From: Natrinema salsiterrestre
Lineage (GTDB): Archaea; Halobacteriota; Halobacteria; Halobacteriales; Natrialbaceae
Reading direction: 5' to 3'
DNA length: 64,000 nt
Assembly (NCBI RefSeq): GCF_029502005.1
Contig: NZ_JAMQOT010000007.1
Location: 1-64,000 of the forward strand
Shown here: in pieces, positions 1 through 7,301 of the stretch
Layout: the number at the start of each line of letters is the position of its first letter
How positions within the stretch are numbered: the first letter of the stretch is position 1
Notes under the pieces: generated by a model
The model's database searches: none
What the model was told of the DNA's origin: nothing
Seen by the model: the letters and a program-made list of their open reading frames with translations, nothing else
Program-made: the position numbers and the translations under genes

Positions 1-119
1 CATGGGTCGGCAGTCGGGCGAGCGTCAGAGGATGGATTGAACAGTTCGTACACTACTATAACACACAGCGACCGCACCAGTCACTCAACGGACAGACGCC
101 AGCGGAGGTGCTAAACTAG
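1..119 (+). CDS. IS transposase, C-terminal fragment (DDE integrase core, IS3/IS481-like)
   Basis: Reading from position 3, an open frame runs to a TAG at 117-119. The decoded end contains QFVHYYNTQRPHQSLNG followed by QTPAEVLN, which is the typical C-terminus of rve-type DDE transposases of the IS3/IS481 groups (the last helix after the catalytic Glu). The gene begins before the window, so I cannot tell whether it is intact. It marks the left end of the window as mobile DNA. The inverted repeat of the element was not identified after the stop. Confidence 0.75.
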   Translation, partial: WVGSRASVRGWIEQFVHYYNTQRPHQSLNGQTPAEVLN

Positions 120-735
120 ACAGTGCCCCCCTTCTTTTTGTGTAAGGTAGTACAGTATTGGCCTGTCCTGAACACTACTCACCGTTCATCGGACAAACAC
201 AGGATGCTCTTCAAACTGCTCTATATCTCCCTGAATCAGCGGTAGTGGCGGTTTCTGTGTCGATATCGGACGTCACTGCTCGAGTAGAGAGTATCTCGGC
301 GATCTCCCAGTGGCGCACGTTCGGGAACCGCGAGCCGATGCTGTACGATGCTTTCCGTTCACCGCGGCCACGGCCCTCGATATCCCACTCGGAGAGTCGC
401 TCGGCGGTGATCCCGTCTGACAGTCGCACCCTGATACTGGTAACAGACCTGCTTGAACGGCGTGCAGTCAGCCGCCTCGAGGGCGATCGGGTCGGCGTCG
501 GGCCGCTGGTTCATCTCCTCGAAGCTCGCCGTTTGACTCGAGCCTGCCCACAGCCCACGCGGACCGCGTCGACAGGAATGCCGAATCGACTCGCCGCCGA
601 GCTCGCCGGCTCGGCCTCAACGACGCGGCTCATCGAGAACCACCGTCCTCGTAGTTAGCTCTCGTTGAGCGCGTACAAACGGGAGCGAATATCTCTCTGT
701 GACAAATTACGCGATATTTTTCACAGGAATTGAAG
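120..735. other. Accessory stretch with decayed coding remnants
   Basis: This 616-base stretch between the transposase tail and the first zinc-ribbon gene has no convincing intact gene. It holds the end of the IS, a frame-broken minus-strand gene remnant (listed separately), and an AT-richer patch near 700-725 with a possible TATA element (GCGATATTTTT) for the gene starting at 736. The long plus-strand frame at 158-658 has no recognisable protein features and runs opposite the remnant. Confidence 0.5.
211..560 (-). pseudogene. Frameshifted hypothetical gene remnant
   Basis: Two minus-strand frames look coding but do not join. The upstream part (about 560 to 430) reads SFEEMNQRPDADPIALEAAD then CTPFKQVCYQYQ, a clean protein-like stretch with no stop. 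The downstream part (429 to 211) reads RVRLSDGITAERLSEWDIEG and later SYSIGSRFPNVRHWEIAEIL. Switching frame near position 435 would join them into about 115 residues. No family was recognised. The broken frame next to an IS fragment suggests a decaying gene. The upstream limit is approximate. Confidence 0.35.
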
Positions 736-915
736 ATGGCTCGCTGCCCAGATCGGCATGGGGTGATCGCCTTGCGCGACCACAACCGAGTTGTGGCCGT
801 GTGCGTTCGCTGCGAGTCGGCATACGCAGCGAAAAAACTCCTGAACGGAAGCATCCGACCCATCGGGACAGCGGCCTGTTCCTGCGGGTCGAACAACTTC
901 CGCGTGCTGAGGTGA
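736..915 (+). CDS. Small zinc-ribbon protein (59 aa)
   Basis: The ATG at 736 follows an in-frame TTG (730) and gives a 59-residue protein. It carries two knuckles, CVRC (about residues 24-27) and CSC (about 48-50), a pattern seen in the many tiny zinc-binding proteins of haloarchaea. Such proteins usually lack an assigned function and may bind nucleic acid or act as regulators. A possible TATA (GATATTTTT) lies about 25 bases upstream, which fits a leaderless or near-leaderless mRNA. The second knuckle is unusual in having only one residue between the cysteines, so metal binding is uncertain. Confidence 0.5.
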   Translation: MARCPDRHGVIALRDHNRVVAVCVRCESAYAAKKLLNGSIRPIGTAACSCGSNNFRVLR

Positions 916-1095
916 ATCGCTCCGTTTCCCAACTGCTTTAGCTACCCTTTTTCGGACTGAAGTAGCCCGCTGACAGCTATTCTTTCCCTCTCTCCGAAGG
1001 TAGCGACGTATAATACGCAACTGTCAACATTCGCCCATCCAATATATCGGGGCCCCAGACTGATCTCCCCGTGACGGCTAGAGACCAGTTGCCGG

Positions 1096-1224
1096 ATGCT
1101 AGCTCGCTGCCCCAACTGTGATGATGGGCTGGGAGAGCGGGTCGCAAAATACGTTTCCGAGGGAGAGGCCGTCGCAAATTTCGTCTGTACAACCTGCGAC
1201 CACGAATGGTCGCTCCCGCTCTGA
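1096..1224 (+). CDS. Tiny CPxC zinc-finger protein (42 aa)
   Basis: This 42-codon frame begins MLARCPNCDDG and ends CTTCDHEWSLPL before TGA at 1222-1224. Two CxxC knuckles, CPNC (residues 5-8) and CTTC, are separated by a loop of charged residues, and the CxxCxHxW ending is the standard small archaeal zinc-ribbon layout. Such proteins are often missed by gene finders because of their size. It lies on the strand opposite a longer frame (942-1421 minus) that I regard as a shadow. Its role is unknown; nucleic-acid binding is a guess from the fold. Confidence 0.6.
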   Translation: MLARCPNCDDGLGERVAKYVSEGEAVANFVCTTCDHEWSLPL

Positions 1225-1404
1225 TCCGGCCAAATTCCAGCCTTCTTTTTACGAGCGCTATCGGTCGAGAATCGTCCGCGGTCGGCCCGACCGTCGCGAT
1301 CCTCGAGGGCCTGCCGAACGTCGGTATCAGTTGCTTGGTGGGCCGGATGGGCGATTAGCGACCGACTCTCGACATCCAACAGTTCGCTCCCCCGGACGAA
1401 CCCG

Positions 1405-1644
1405 TTACGCATCGTTACCACCTCCGTGACGGCCGGGCGACGTCTCTGGATCCGGAACCGAAACGTCGACGCCAGCTGCAGAGCCGCGGCTCAGTCGCGC
1501 GTCGGTATCGCCGTCGCCACAGCGGTGGGCCCGATCATCATCGTCACCGAAGACGCGACGGAACCGATCCGCGACGTGGGCATCGCAGTGGCGACACGTC
1601 GAGTTGTCGACCGACGGCCACGGCGCGACCGTCACGCCGACCAC
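1405..1644 (-). CDS. DUF7563-like small zinc protein
   Basis: The product (79 aa with the GTG start at 1644) contains CRHCDAHVADRFRRVFGD followed by a His-Cys. This matches the haloarchaeal DUF7563 pattern (CxxCxxHVxxRFxRVFGD...HxCPxC), whose members are short zinc-ribbon proteins of unknown function. The second knuckle is incomplete: after HRC comes GDGDTDARL with no second Cys, so metal binding may be impaired, or a small frame error may lie there. No other start with a clear promoter was found, and the true N-terminus may be shorter, near the CRHC motif. Confidence 0.45.
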   Translation of the reverse strand: MVGVTVAPWPSVDNSTCRHCDAHVADRFRRVFGDDDDRAHRCGDGDTDARLSRGSAAGVDVSVPDPETSPGRHGGGNDA

Positions 1645-1720
1645 CTCGAGAAAGCGGCCGCTAAGTGGTGTGGGAACGACCGAAGCAAAGCGGCAAAAAA
1701 GCTCGCTTTACTTATCTATT

Positions 1721-1745
1721 GTATGGGATCGCCCGGATTTGAACC
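1721..1745 (-). repeat. Duplicated 3' end of tRNA-Pro (att-like direct repeat)
   Basis: These 25 bases are identical to 1826-1850, which is the T-loop/T-arm/acceptor 3' end of the tRNA-Pro gene. Beyond the 25 bases the two sequences diverge and the T-stem can no longer pair, so this copy is not a tRNA. Duplication of a tRNA 3' end is the known mark of integration by tyrosine-recombinase elements. The intact tRNA reads towards this side, which is where an inserted element would lie. Confidence 0.65.
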
Positions 1746-1783
1746 ACGGTCGGAGCAAGCTCCTGCCTGACTCAAATCCGGGC
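1731..1783. repeat. 12-base perfect inverted repeat inside the att-like region
   Basis: GCCCGGATTTGA at 1731-1742 is matched by its exact reverse complement TCAAATCCGGGC at 1772-1783, with 29 bases between. The arm is the tRNA-Pro T-arm sequence, so the T-arm occurs here once in each direction besides the real gene at 1829-1901. This may be a recombination scar or a core-type site with inverted arms. Confidence 0.5.
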
Positions 1784-1795
1784 TCTTTCCGATTC

Positions 1796-1823
1796 CTGCT
1801 GCTCGCGGTTTTGCTCGCAGCAG
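1796..1823 (-). terminator. Hairpin just downstream of tRNA-Pro
   Basis: CTGCTGC (1796-1802) pairs with GCAGCAG (1817-1823) around a loop that includes TTTT. It lies six bases beyond the 3' end of the tRNA on its own strand, so it could mark transcript end or 3' processing. Archaeal termination depends more on T-runs than on hairpins, so this is only a candidate. Confidence 0.3.
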
Positions 1824-1828
1824 TAGTA

Positions 1829-1901
1829 TGGGATCGCCCGGATTTGAACCGGGGTCACGGGCACCCAAGGCCCGAAGTATACCAAGCTAACCCACGATCC
1901 C
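1829..1901 (-). tRNA. tRNA-Pro (anticodon TGG)
   Basis: The minus strand folds as a cloverleaf: a 7-bp acceptor stem (GGGATCG with CGATCCC and discriminator A), a D-arm with AGCTTGGTA, an anticodon stem CGGGC/GCCCG with loop CTTGGGT (anticodon TGG, Pro), and a T-arm with loop TTCAAAT. CCA is not encoded. No intron is seen. The gene is the intact copy of the sequence whose 3' end is repeated at 1721-1745. Confidence 0.93.
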
Positions 1902-1983
1902 GTACCACCCCTACCGGTCGCACGTCATAAAGGGTTTCGTTACGGTCCGAACCGTTTTGCCTGCCGCTGTGGTAGCGCCGGCC

Positions 1984-2238
1984 ATGACAGGCCTCGAGCT
2001 CCTGATTTTGGTCCTCGTTCTCGTACTCGTCCTCGCTGCGGCACGGATCGTGCGGGCGATCAGCCCGTTCATCGTCAACGCGGTGGTCGGACTCCTGGTG
2101 TTGTATCTCGCACAGGCGCTCTTCGGGTTCGCAGTGGCGGTGACGCCGGTTACGATCGCGATCGTCGCTATCGGCGGCGTTCCGGGGTCGCTGCTCGTCC
2201 TCGCGCTCTCGTTTTTCGGCGTCGGGTTCGTCCCCTGA
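1984..2238 (+). CDS. BofA-like (pro-sigmaK-processing inhibitor family) membrane protein
   Basis: The product is 84 aa from the ATG at 1984; an earlier in-frame start at 1957 would add a short extension. It is almost entirely hydrophobic, with an N-terminal helix of alternating L/V (about residues 4-22), then the hallmark IVNAVVGLLVLYLAQAL and a glycine-rich last helix with VAIGGVPGSLLV. This matches the BofA family (PF07441). In Bacillus BofA inhibits an intramembrane protease; in archaea, which lack sigma-K, the role is unknown. Expected location is the cytoplasmic membrane. Confidence 0.75.
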   Translation: MTGLELLILVLVLVLVLAAARIVRAISPFIVNAVVGLLVLYLAQALFGFAVAVTPVTIAIVAIGGVPGSLLVLALSFFGVGFVP

Positions 2239-2256
2239 GCCCGTCGAACGACCGGC

Positions 2257-2958
2257 TCACTTCCCGAGCATCTGTGCGATCTCCTCGTCGGTCGCTTCGG
2301 TGACCGTGTCCGGATCGGGCGTCAGGTCCACGGCTGATTCGTCTTCCCACTCGGCCAGTAGCGACGCGACCTCGTCGTCGGTCGCTTCCGGGAGGGAATC
2401 GTCGGCGTCGTCGGCGACGACGACGCTGTCGAAGATCGTTCCGAACGTGGAGACGACCCGATCCTCGTGGCGGGTCGGATCGAAGTGACAGTGTGCGTAG
2501 GCGTCGACGCTCGAGAGCCGGTTCGTGAGGACGTGCGTGAACTGGAAGACGTCCTTGGGTGAGGTGTGTCGGAGGAGGGCATCGAGGGAGTCGAAACAGA
2601 CCGTGATCTCCTCGTCGGTCTCGGCCCAGTGTTTACAGAATCGACTGACTGCGACGCCGATTTCCGAGAGGTCGGTCGGGTCGGGTACCGTGTCGGAGAC
2701 GACCGGCTCGGTGAAATCCGGGACTGACTCGGCGCCGTCGTCGGTCAGTACGTTCCCGACGGTGAGCAGTCCGAGTTTGCGGTCGACCGTTTCTCCGTCC
2801 GGATACGCCGGCACCTCGTCGTTGAACGTCACCGTGAGATGGGCCGTGCCGCCGTCGTCGTGACACAGCGCTTCGCAGGCGTCCGGCTCGTCGTGTCTCG
2901 AGTGGACGAGCAAAACGTTCGCCGGTGGATCGATCGCGGCTGGCGTAGTCGGTTCCAT
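2257..2958 (-). CDS. DUF7504-family protein
   Basis: The 233-aa acidic protein opens with PPANVLLVHSRHDEPDACEA and has a central CFDSLDALLRH followed by a stretch on Asn-Arg-Leu-Ser-Ser-Val. This resembles a RecA/KaiC-like core without a Walker A loop. I recognise it as the haloarchaeal family listed as DUF7504, whose function is unproven. A paralogue lies at 43239-43937 in this window (shared pattern: disease of signalling is not implied; both show the strand-SLxxLL-strand core). The C-terminus is rich in Asp/Glu with repeated ATDEE. It is convergent with the BofA-like gene (19 bases apart). Confidence 0.6.
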   Translation of the reverse strand: MEPTTPAAIDPPANVLLVHSRHDEPDACEALCHDDGGTAHLTVTFNDEVPAYPDGETVDRKLGLLTVGNVLTDDGAESVPDFTEPVVSDTVPDPTDLSEIGVAVSRFCKHWAETDEEITVCFDSLDALLRHTSPKDVFQFTHVLTNRLSSVDAYAHCHFDPTRHEDRVVSTFGTIFDSVVVADDADDSLPEATDDEVASLLAEWEDESAVDLTPDPDTVTEATDEEIAQMLGK

Positions 2959-3105
2959 GGTGACAGTGGTGGGGTCGTACCCCGTCGTTGACCACTGATT
3001 GTTTCCTCTCGTTCTTTACCGTTCCGGCCGGCGACAGGTTCGAAAAACGACTTTGGCCGCGCCACGGCTGGGATCGGACGGACTCGGTATCCCCGAACGC
3101 GACGG

Positions 3106-5172
3106 CTAGAGGTCCGTATCGCGAAGTTCGAGGTCCGCGACGAGCTCGTAGGGGTGGGCGTCCTTGCGGATGCCGTCGAGGAGCATGAACGCCTGCCCGG
3201 GCTCGAGGAAGTGTTCGGTGACGACCTGTCCCAGCGGCGTGGGTTCGAAGCCGTCGATGAAGTCGTACTCGAGGAGCTTCCCGATGGCGTGTTTGGTGGG
3301 GACTTCACCGAGCATGCGGTCGTTGAGCGCTTTCGCTGCCTTTCCGCCGACGGTGATGTTCGCGAGGGTTTCCTCGACAGCGGCGGCCTCGTCGTAGTGG
3401 GTCATCACCGACTCCATCTCGCCTTTGAGCAGTTTGAACGCGACCTCGTCTTCGGTCATCTCCATGGAGTTGTGGTAGACGGTGTCGGGCTCGACGAGGA
3501 CGTACACCGTGCCCTTGTCGTGGTAGTCGGGCCGGCCCGCGCGGCCGAGCATCTGGTGGAACTCCTGGACCGAGAGCCACTCGATCCCCATCGCCAGCGA
3601 GTCGAAAATCACCTGCGAGGCGGGGAAGTCGACCCCCGCGGCCAGCGCGGCGGTCGTGACGACGGCGGAGAGTTCCTGCTCGCCGAACTTGCGTTCGACC
3701 TCTTTCCGGCGCTTGTAGTCGAGGCCGGCGTGGTACGGTGCGGCGGAGTAGTCGAGCTTCCGCGAAATCTCGTGACAGCGCCGCCGGGAGTTGGTGAAGA
3801 TGATCGTCTGCCCGCGATACCCCTTCGAGGACTCGGTATCGAACTCGCGTCTGACGAGTTTGTTCTCGACGCGGACCTTCTCCTGGCCGTCCGCGAAGGT
3901 GACGTGGCGCTCGATCGGCACCGGCCGCTCCTCGAACTCGATGAGCGTCGCCTCGAGGGCCTCGGTGAGCTGTTCGGGGTTCCCGACGGTCGCCGAGAGG
4001 TAGACCCACTGCGCGCCGCCGTAGTCGTCCCGTCGCTTCGCTCGCTGCTCGCACGTGTATTTGAGCCGCGAAATCAGGCCGTCGAGTCGGTGACCTCGAT
4101 CCTCTTCCTTGAGGGTGTGGACCTCGTCGATGACGACGGTTCCGATGTCGCCCATGTCCTTGCCCGTTCGCAGGGCGTGGTCGATCCCCTCGTAGGTGCC
4201 GACGATGACGTCGGCGTTGGGGTCGAACCGCTCGCCCTCGTCGGCGACCCGGCTCGCGCCCACGCGAATGGAGACGTCGACGAGGTGGCCGTACTCGTCC
4301 TGAAAGTCCTCGTACTTCTGGTTGGCCAGCGCCACGAGGGGAACGAGAAAGAGCATCGTCCCCTTGTTGTTCAGTACGCGGTTGATCCCGGCCAGTTCGC
4401 CGATGAGGGTCTTCCCGGTCGCCGTCGCGGAGACGACGAGCTGGTCGTCGCCGTCGAAGAGGCCGTGCTCGACGGAGAGGCTCTGGACCGGCAGCAGGGT
4501 ATCGAACCGGTCCTCGAGCAGGTCCTGCAGCCCCGGATGCAGGTTCAGCGAGTCGGTCCGAACGGGGTCGACCTCGTCGGTCGTCGCCGAGATGGTATCG
4601 AACTTCGTCAGATCGGGATCGAGCTGGCCCTTGAGCAGGTTGACGATCCGCTCGAGGTCCTGGACCTCCATCATGAGGTCCTCGAGGCGGTCTTTCGCGG
4701 CACCCGACACCTCGCCGCCGCCGGAAAAGGACAGCTGGCGCTCGAGTTCCTGCCGTGCGCAGTCCCGGCAGATCCAGTCGTCGTCATCCTTGACGGCGGT
4801 ATCGGTCGTAATCGGCGAATATCGCCCCGCAGAGGCGCAGTAACGGCAGGTCCGGACGGTCTTGACTTTGTCCTCGAGCTGGTAGCCCGCGAGCATCTCT
4901 TGTAGGTCGCGTCGCCCCGCGGACGAGGTCTGCTCGGAGATGCGGATCCGCTTCGCTCGGCGAGCGAGCTCGACGAACTCGTCGGGCTGGCGCGGCTCTT
5001 CGCTCGAGCCCTCCTTCAGCCGGAACTTCGCGGGCCGGAGGCCGGCCGAGGTCTCGGAGAGCCCGAGTTTCGCCCGGAACAGCCGTTTGCCGTCACGTTC
5101 GACGACGATCAGATAGTCGTCGCCCGTCTCGTGACAGAAGATCGTTTCGACCTGCTGGACCTGCTTCGACAC
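3106..5172 (-). CDS. DEAD/DEAH-box superfamily 2 helicase with zinc knuckles
   Basis: The 688-aa protein has an N-terminal region with two CxxC pairs, CRYC (109-112) and CRDC (135-138), then a coiled segment (about 160-185), and a two-lobed SF2 helicase core. Motif I is ATATGKT (249-255), motif II is DEVH (349-352), SAT follows as motif III (LSATVGNP), and motif VI is QMLGRAGRPD near residue 540. This is the Ski2/Hel308-like style of helicase found in haloarchaea and methanogens with an N-terminal zinc domain. It likely unwinds nucleic acid using ATP, in repair or RNA turnover. It stands alone, with about 100 bases to the next gene. Confidence 0.8.
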   Translation of the reverse strand: MSKQVQQVETIFCHETGDDYLIVVERDGKRLFRAKLGLSETSAGLRPAKFRLKEGSSEEPRQPDEFVELARRAKRIRISEQTSSAGRRDLQEMLAGYQLEDKVKTVRTCRYCASAGRYSPITTDTAVKDDDDWICRDCARQELERQLSFSGGGEVSGAAKDRLEDLMMEVQDLERIVNLLKGQLDPDLTKFDTISATTDEVDPVRTDSLNLHPGLQDLLEDRFDTLLPVQSLSVEHGLFDGDDQLVVSATATGKTLIGELAGINRVLNNKGTMLFLVPLVALANQKYEDFQDEYGHLVDVSIRVGASRVADEGERFDPNADVIVGTYEGIDHALRTGKDMGDIGTVVIDEVHTLKEEDRGHRLDGLISRLKYTCEQRAKRRDDYGGAQWVYLSATVGNPEQLTEALEATLIEFEERPVPIERHVTFADGQEKVRVENKLVRREFDTESSKGYRGQTIIFTNSRRRCHEISRKLDYSAAPYHAGLDYKRRKEVERKFGEQELSAVVTTAALAAGVDFPASQVIFDSLAMGIEWLSVQEFHQMLGRAGRPDYHDKGTVYVLVEPDTVYHNSMEMTEDEVAFKLLKGEMESVMTHYDEAAAVEETLANITVGGKAAKALNDRMLGEVPTKHAIGKLLEYDFIDGFEPTPLGQVVTEHFLEPGQAFMLLDGIRKDAHPYELVADLELRDTDL

Positions 5173-5274
5173 GATACCCGATAGACGGGTGGCGTACTTG
5201 AGCGATTCGGACTCGGATACGGGGTCGGTCGTTCGAGTCGGAGTGAGAGAAGACGGCGGAGTCGGCCCGGTCGT

Positions 5275-6390
5275 CTAGAAGTTCCCGTTGACGATGTCGC
5301 TGACCCGCTGTGGATCGTACAGCTGCTCGTCGACGTCGTAGAGCTGTTCGGCCGCGCGCTGCGTGACGACGAGGTTCGTGATCGGCCCCTGATAGAGGGG
5401 ACCGCCGCGGTAGACGTCGTCGTTCTGGACCGCAGTCAGCTCGCGGGCGGTGTCGTCGTCTTCCATCTGCGAGACGATCTCGTCCCGGAACTCCGCGGCG
5501 GTCTTGGCTTCCTGTCCGCGGAACAGGATGATCTCGGGATCGATCTCGAGGAGCGTCTCGTAGTCGATCTTTCCGCGCGTGCTGTGGAAGTCTCGTACGT
5601 CCGTGTCGGCGAACGCGTCGTTGACCTTCAGCTCGCGCCACTGCTTGAAACTCGTTCCCTCGCCGATCAGGTACGGGGAGAACGAACCCATATCGCTCTC
5701 GACGGCCCACATGATCGCGACGGTCGGTCGCTCGCCCTCCGACGGGACGATATCCGCGACGTTCGACTGGAACTCGTCGTGGAGGGAGACGAACTCCTCG
5801 TATCGCTCGGTCTCCTGGAACACCTCGGCGAGCTTCCCGAACGCTTCGTACAGGGAGAGGTACGCGTAGTCTTCGTGCCACGGGTAGCCGGTCGAAAAGA
5901 TGCTGTTGCCGAAGAACGGCGCGATGTCGCGTTCGATGTCTTCGATATCGCTCTCGCTGACGTCGTCGCCGAACCGGTTCGTCAGGAAGTTGGGATCGAT
6001 GACGTGGACGTCGCCGTCGAGTTCGTAGAACGTCTCCGGATCGATGCCGTCGTCGGAGAGCCGCGTCATTCCGTCTTTGCTGACACTGACGTCGGGGATC
6101 TCGTCGTAATACTGCGTGTGGTATCGGGACGGCAGCCAGACCCCTTCCGGCGGCTCCTGTCCGAGCGCGATTCCCATGTCGGCCCAGCTGCCGTTGTTGG
6201 CGACCCACGTCTCCGGGACGTCGGGGAACTCGACTTCTCCGACCGGCTCCATCGTCACCGTGTACGAGTCGCCGTCCGATGGCCCTCCCTCGCTTCCCCC
6301 ACCGGTACAGCCGGCCAACACGCCCATACCGGCGATCGCACTGCTCGTTCGAATGACGTCTCGCCTCGTCCAGCTCCGTTCGTCGGTCAT
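5275..6390 (-). CDS. Iron/siderophore (Fe3+-hydroxamate type) ABC transporter substrate-binding lipoprotein
   Basis: The protein starts at ATG 6390 (a GTG at 6393 is one codon upstream). It has a Tat motif RRDVIR near residue 10 and a lipobox LAGC with Cys near residue 28, followed by a Gly/Ser-rich linker, so it is exported folded and lipid-anchored outside the membrane. The rest is a class III (FepB/BtuF-like) binding fold with the long central helix, including FHSTRGKIDYETLLEIDPEI. A TATA-like element (about 6413-6418) and the palindrome at 6395-6412 sit directly before the start, so it has its own iron-responsive, leaderless promoter and follows the ATPase gene. Confidence 0.85.
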   Translation of the reverse strand: MTDERSWTRRDVIRTSSAIAGMGVLAGCTGGGSEGGPSDGDSYTVTMEPVGEVEFPDVPETWVANNGSWADMGIALGQEPPEGVWLPSRYHTQYYDEIPDVSVSKDGMTRLSDDGIDPETFYELDGDVHVIDPNFLTNRFGDDVSESDIEDIERDIAPFFGNSIFSTGYPWHEDYAYLSLYEAFGKLAEVFQETERYEEFVSLHDEFQSNVADIVPSEGERPTVAIMWAVESDMGSFSPYLIGEGTSFKQWRELKVNDAFADTDVRDFHSTRGKIDYETLLEIDPEIILFRGQEAKTAAEFRDEIVSQMEDDDTARELTAVQNDDVYRGGPLYQGPITNLVVTQRAAEQLYDVDEQLYDPQRVSDIVNGNF

Positions 6391-6394
6391 CACG

Positions 6395-6412
6395 TTTTAG
6401 GCGAGCCTAAAA
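6395..6412 (-). promoter_or_regulatory. DtxR/Idr-type operator at the lipoprotein promoter
   Basis: TTTTAGGCGAGCCTAAAA is a perfect 18-base palindrome placed between a TATA-like stretch (TTATATTTTT on the minus strand) and the start codon at 6390. The half-site TTAGG with CCTAA is the recognition pattern known for DtxR-family metal repressors, including haloarchaeal Idr proteins. Binding here would cover the transcription start. Confidence 0.75.
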
Positions 6413-6443
6413 ATATAAAACCCTTCCGACTGCCGACGACCGG

Positions 6444-7301
6444 TCACCGGTCCGAAAGCGCTCGTTTGGGGAGGACCTGCAGTTCGGGCTCGTATTCGAC
6501 GGTGGCTTCGACCCCGAAGACGTCGGCGAGTAGCTGTTCTGTCACGACCTCTTCGGGCGGCCCCCAGTCGTACAGTTCACCGTCACGCATCGCGACCAGA
6601 TAGTCCGCGAAGCGAGCGGCCTGCGAGATATCGTGGAGGATGACGGCCACGGTGACGCCCTTCCGCTCGTTGAGCTGGCGGATCGTCTCGAGGACGCGAA
6701 ACTGGTGGTGGACGTCGAGGAAGGTCGTCGGCTCGTCGAGCAACAGGACGTCGGTGTCCTGTGCTAACACCATGGCGATCCACGCGAGCTGTTTCTGGCC
6801 ACCGCTCAGCTGGCCGAGTTCGGCGTCGCGGAGCGCTTCGATCCCCGCCAGTTCGATGGCGCGTTCGACCGCCGCGTGATCCTCGTCGCTGACGCCGTCG
6901 AAGAAACCCCGGTAGGGGTAGCGGCCGTGATAGACGAGATCCTCGACCGAGATCGAGCTCAGCGAGTCGTTCTCCTGCGAGAGGACGCCCAGTTCGCGCG
7001 CCAGCTCCTTCTGACTGAACGACTCGAGATCGCTGCCGTGGATCCGGACCGTCCCCGCGTCCGGCTCGAGGTGGTTCGAGAGCGCCTTCAGGAGCGTACT
7101 CTTCCCGCTGCCGTTCGGACCGACGAGTGCGGTCACCGCCTCCTCGGGAATGTCGAGGCGCGCACAGTCGACGACGGTCTCCTCGCTCGTCGGATAACTG
7201 AGCTCGAGGCTGTCGCCGACCAGTGCGCTCTCGACTGCGATGCCGTTGTCGTCAGTGATTCGCTCTTGCCCTCGGTCCGCGTCTCCCTGTGTGCGTGCCA
7301 T
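6444..7301 (-). CDS. Iron/siderophore ABC transporter ATPase
   Basis: This 285-aa ATPase has Walker A GPNGSGKST (61-69), a Q-loop near 109, the signature LSGGQ (165-169), Walker B VLLLDE (185-190) and the switch His in LHD. It is of the FepC/FhuC/BtuD type that drives class III importers. Its ATG shares one base with the stop of the permease gene (TAATG at 7299-7303), so the two are translationally coupled in one operon. The N-terminal 30 residues are an acidic extension with no known role. Confidence 0.9.
   Translation of the reverse strand: MARTQGDADRGQERITDDNGIAVESALVGDSLELSYPTSEETVVDCARLDIPEEAVTALVGPNGSGKSTLLKALSNHLEPDAGTVRIHGSDLESFSQKELARELGVLSQENDSLSSISVEDLVYHGRYPYRGFFDGVSDEDHAAVERAIELAGIEALRDAELGQLSGGQKQLAWIAMVLAQDTDVLLLDEPTTFLDVHHQFRVLETIRQLNERKGVTVAVILHDISQAARFADYLVAMRDGELYDWGPPEEVVTEQLLADVFGVEATVEYEPELQVLPKRALSDR

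Noticed and set aside
158-658. Plus-strand frame of 166 aa at the window start
   Set aside because: Sequence lacks protein-like features and lies opposite two minus-strand stretches that look coding; it is the GC-rich shadow of a decayed gene.
942-1421. Minus-strand frame of 159 aa beginning MVTMRNGFVRGSEL
   Set aside because: Its first part looks slightly coding, but the second half is opposite the clear 42-aa zinc-finger gene at 1096-1224 and is Ser/Thr/Pro-rich without motifs. It could be a decayed gene, not supported as real.
1721-1790. Second tRNA gene next to tRNA-Pro
   Set aside because: Only the 3' end of the tRNA is present; no anticodon arm or paired T-stem can be formed, so it is a repeat and not a gene.
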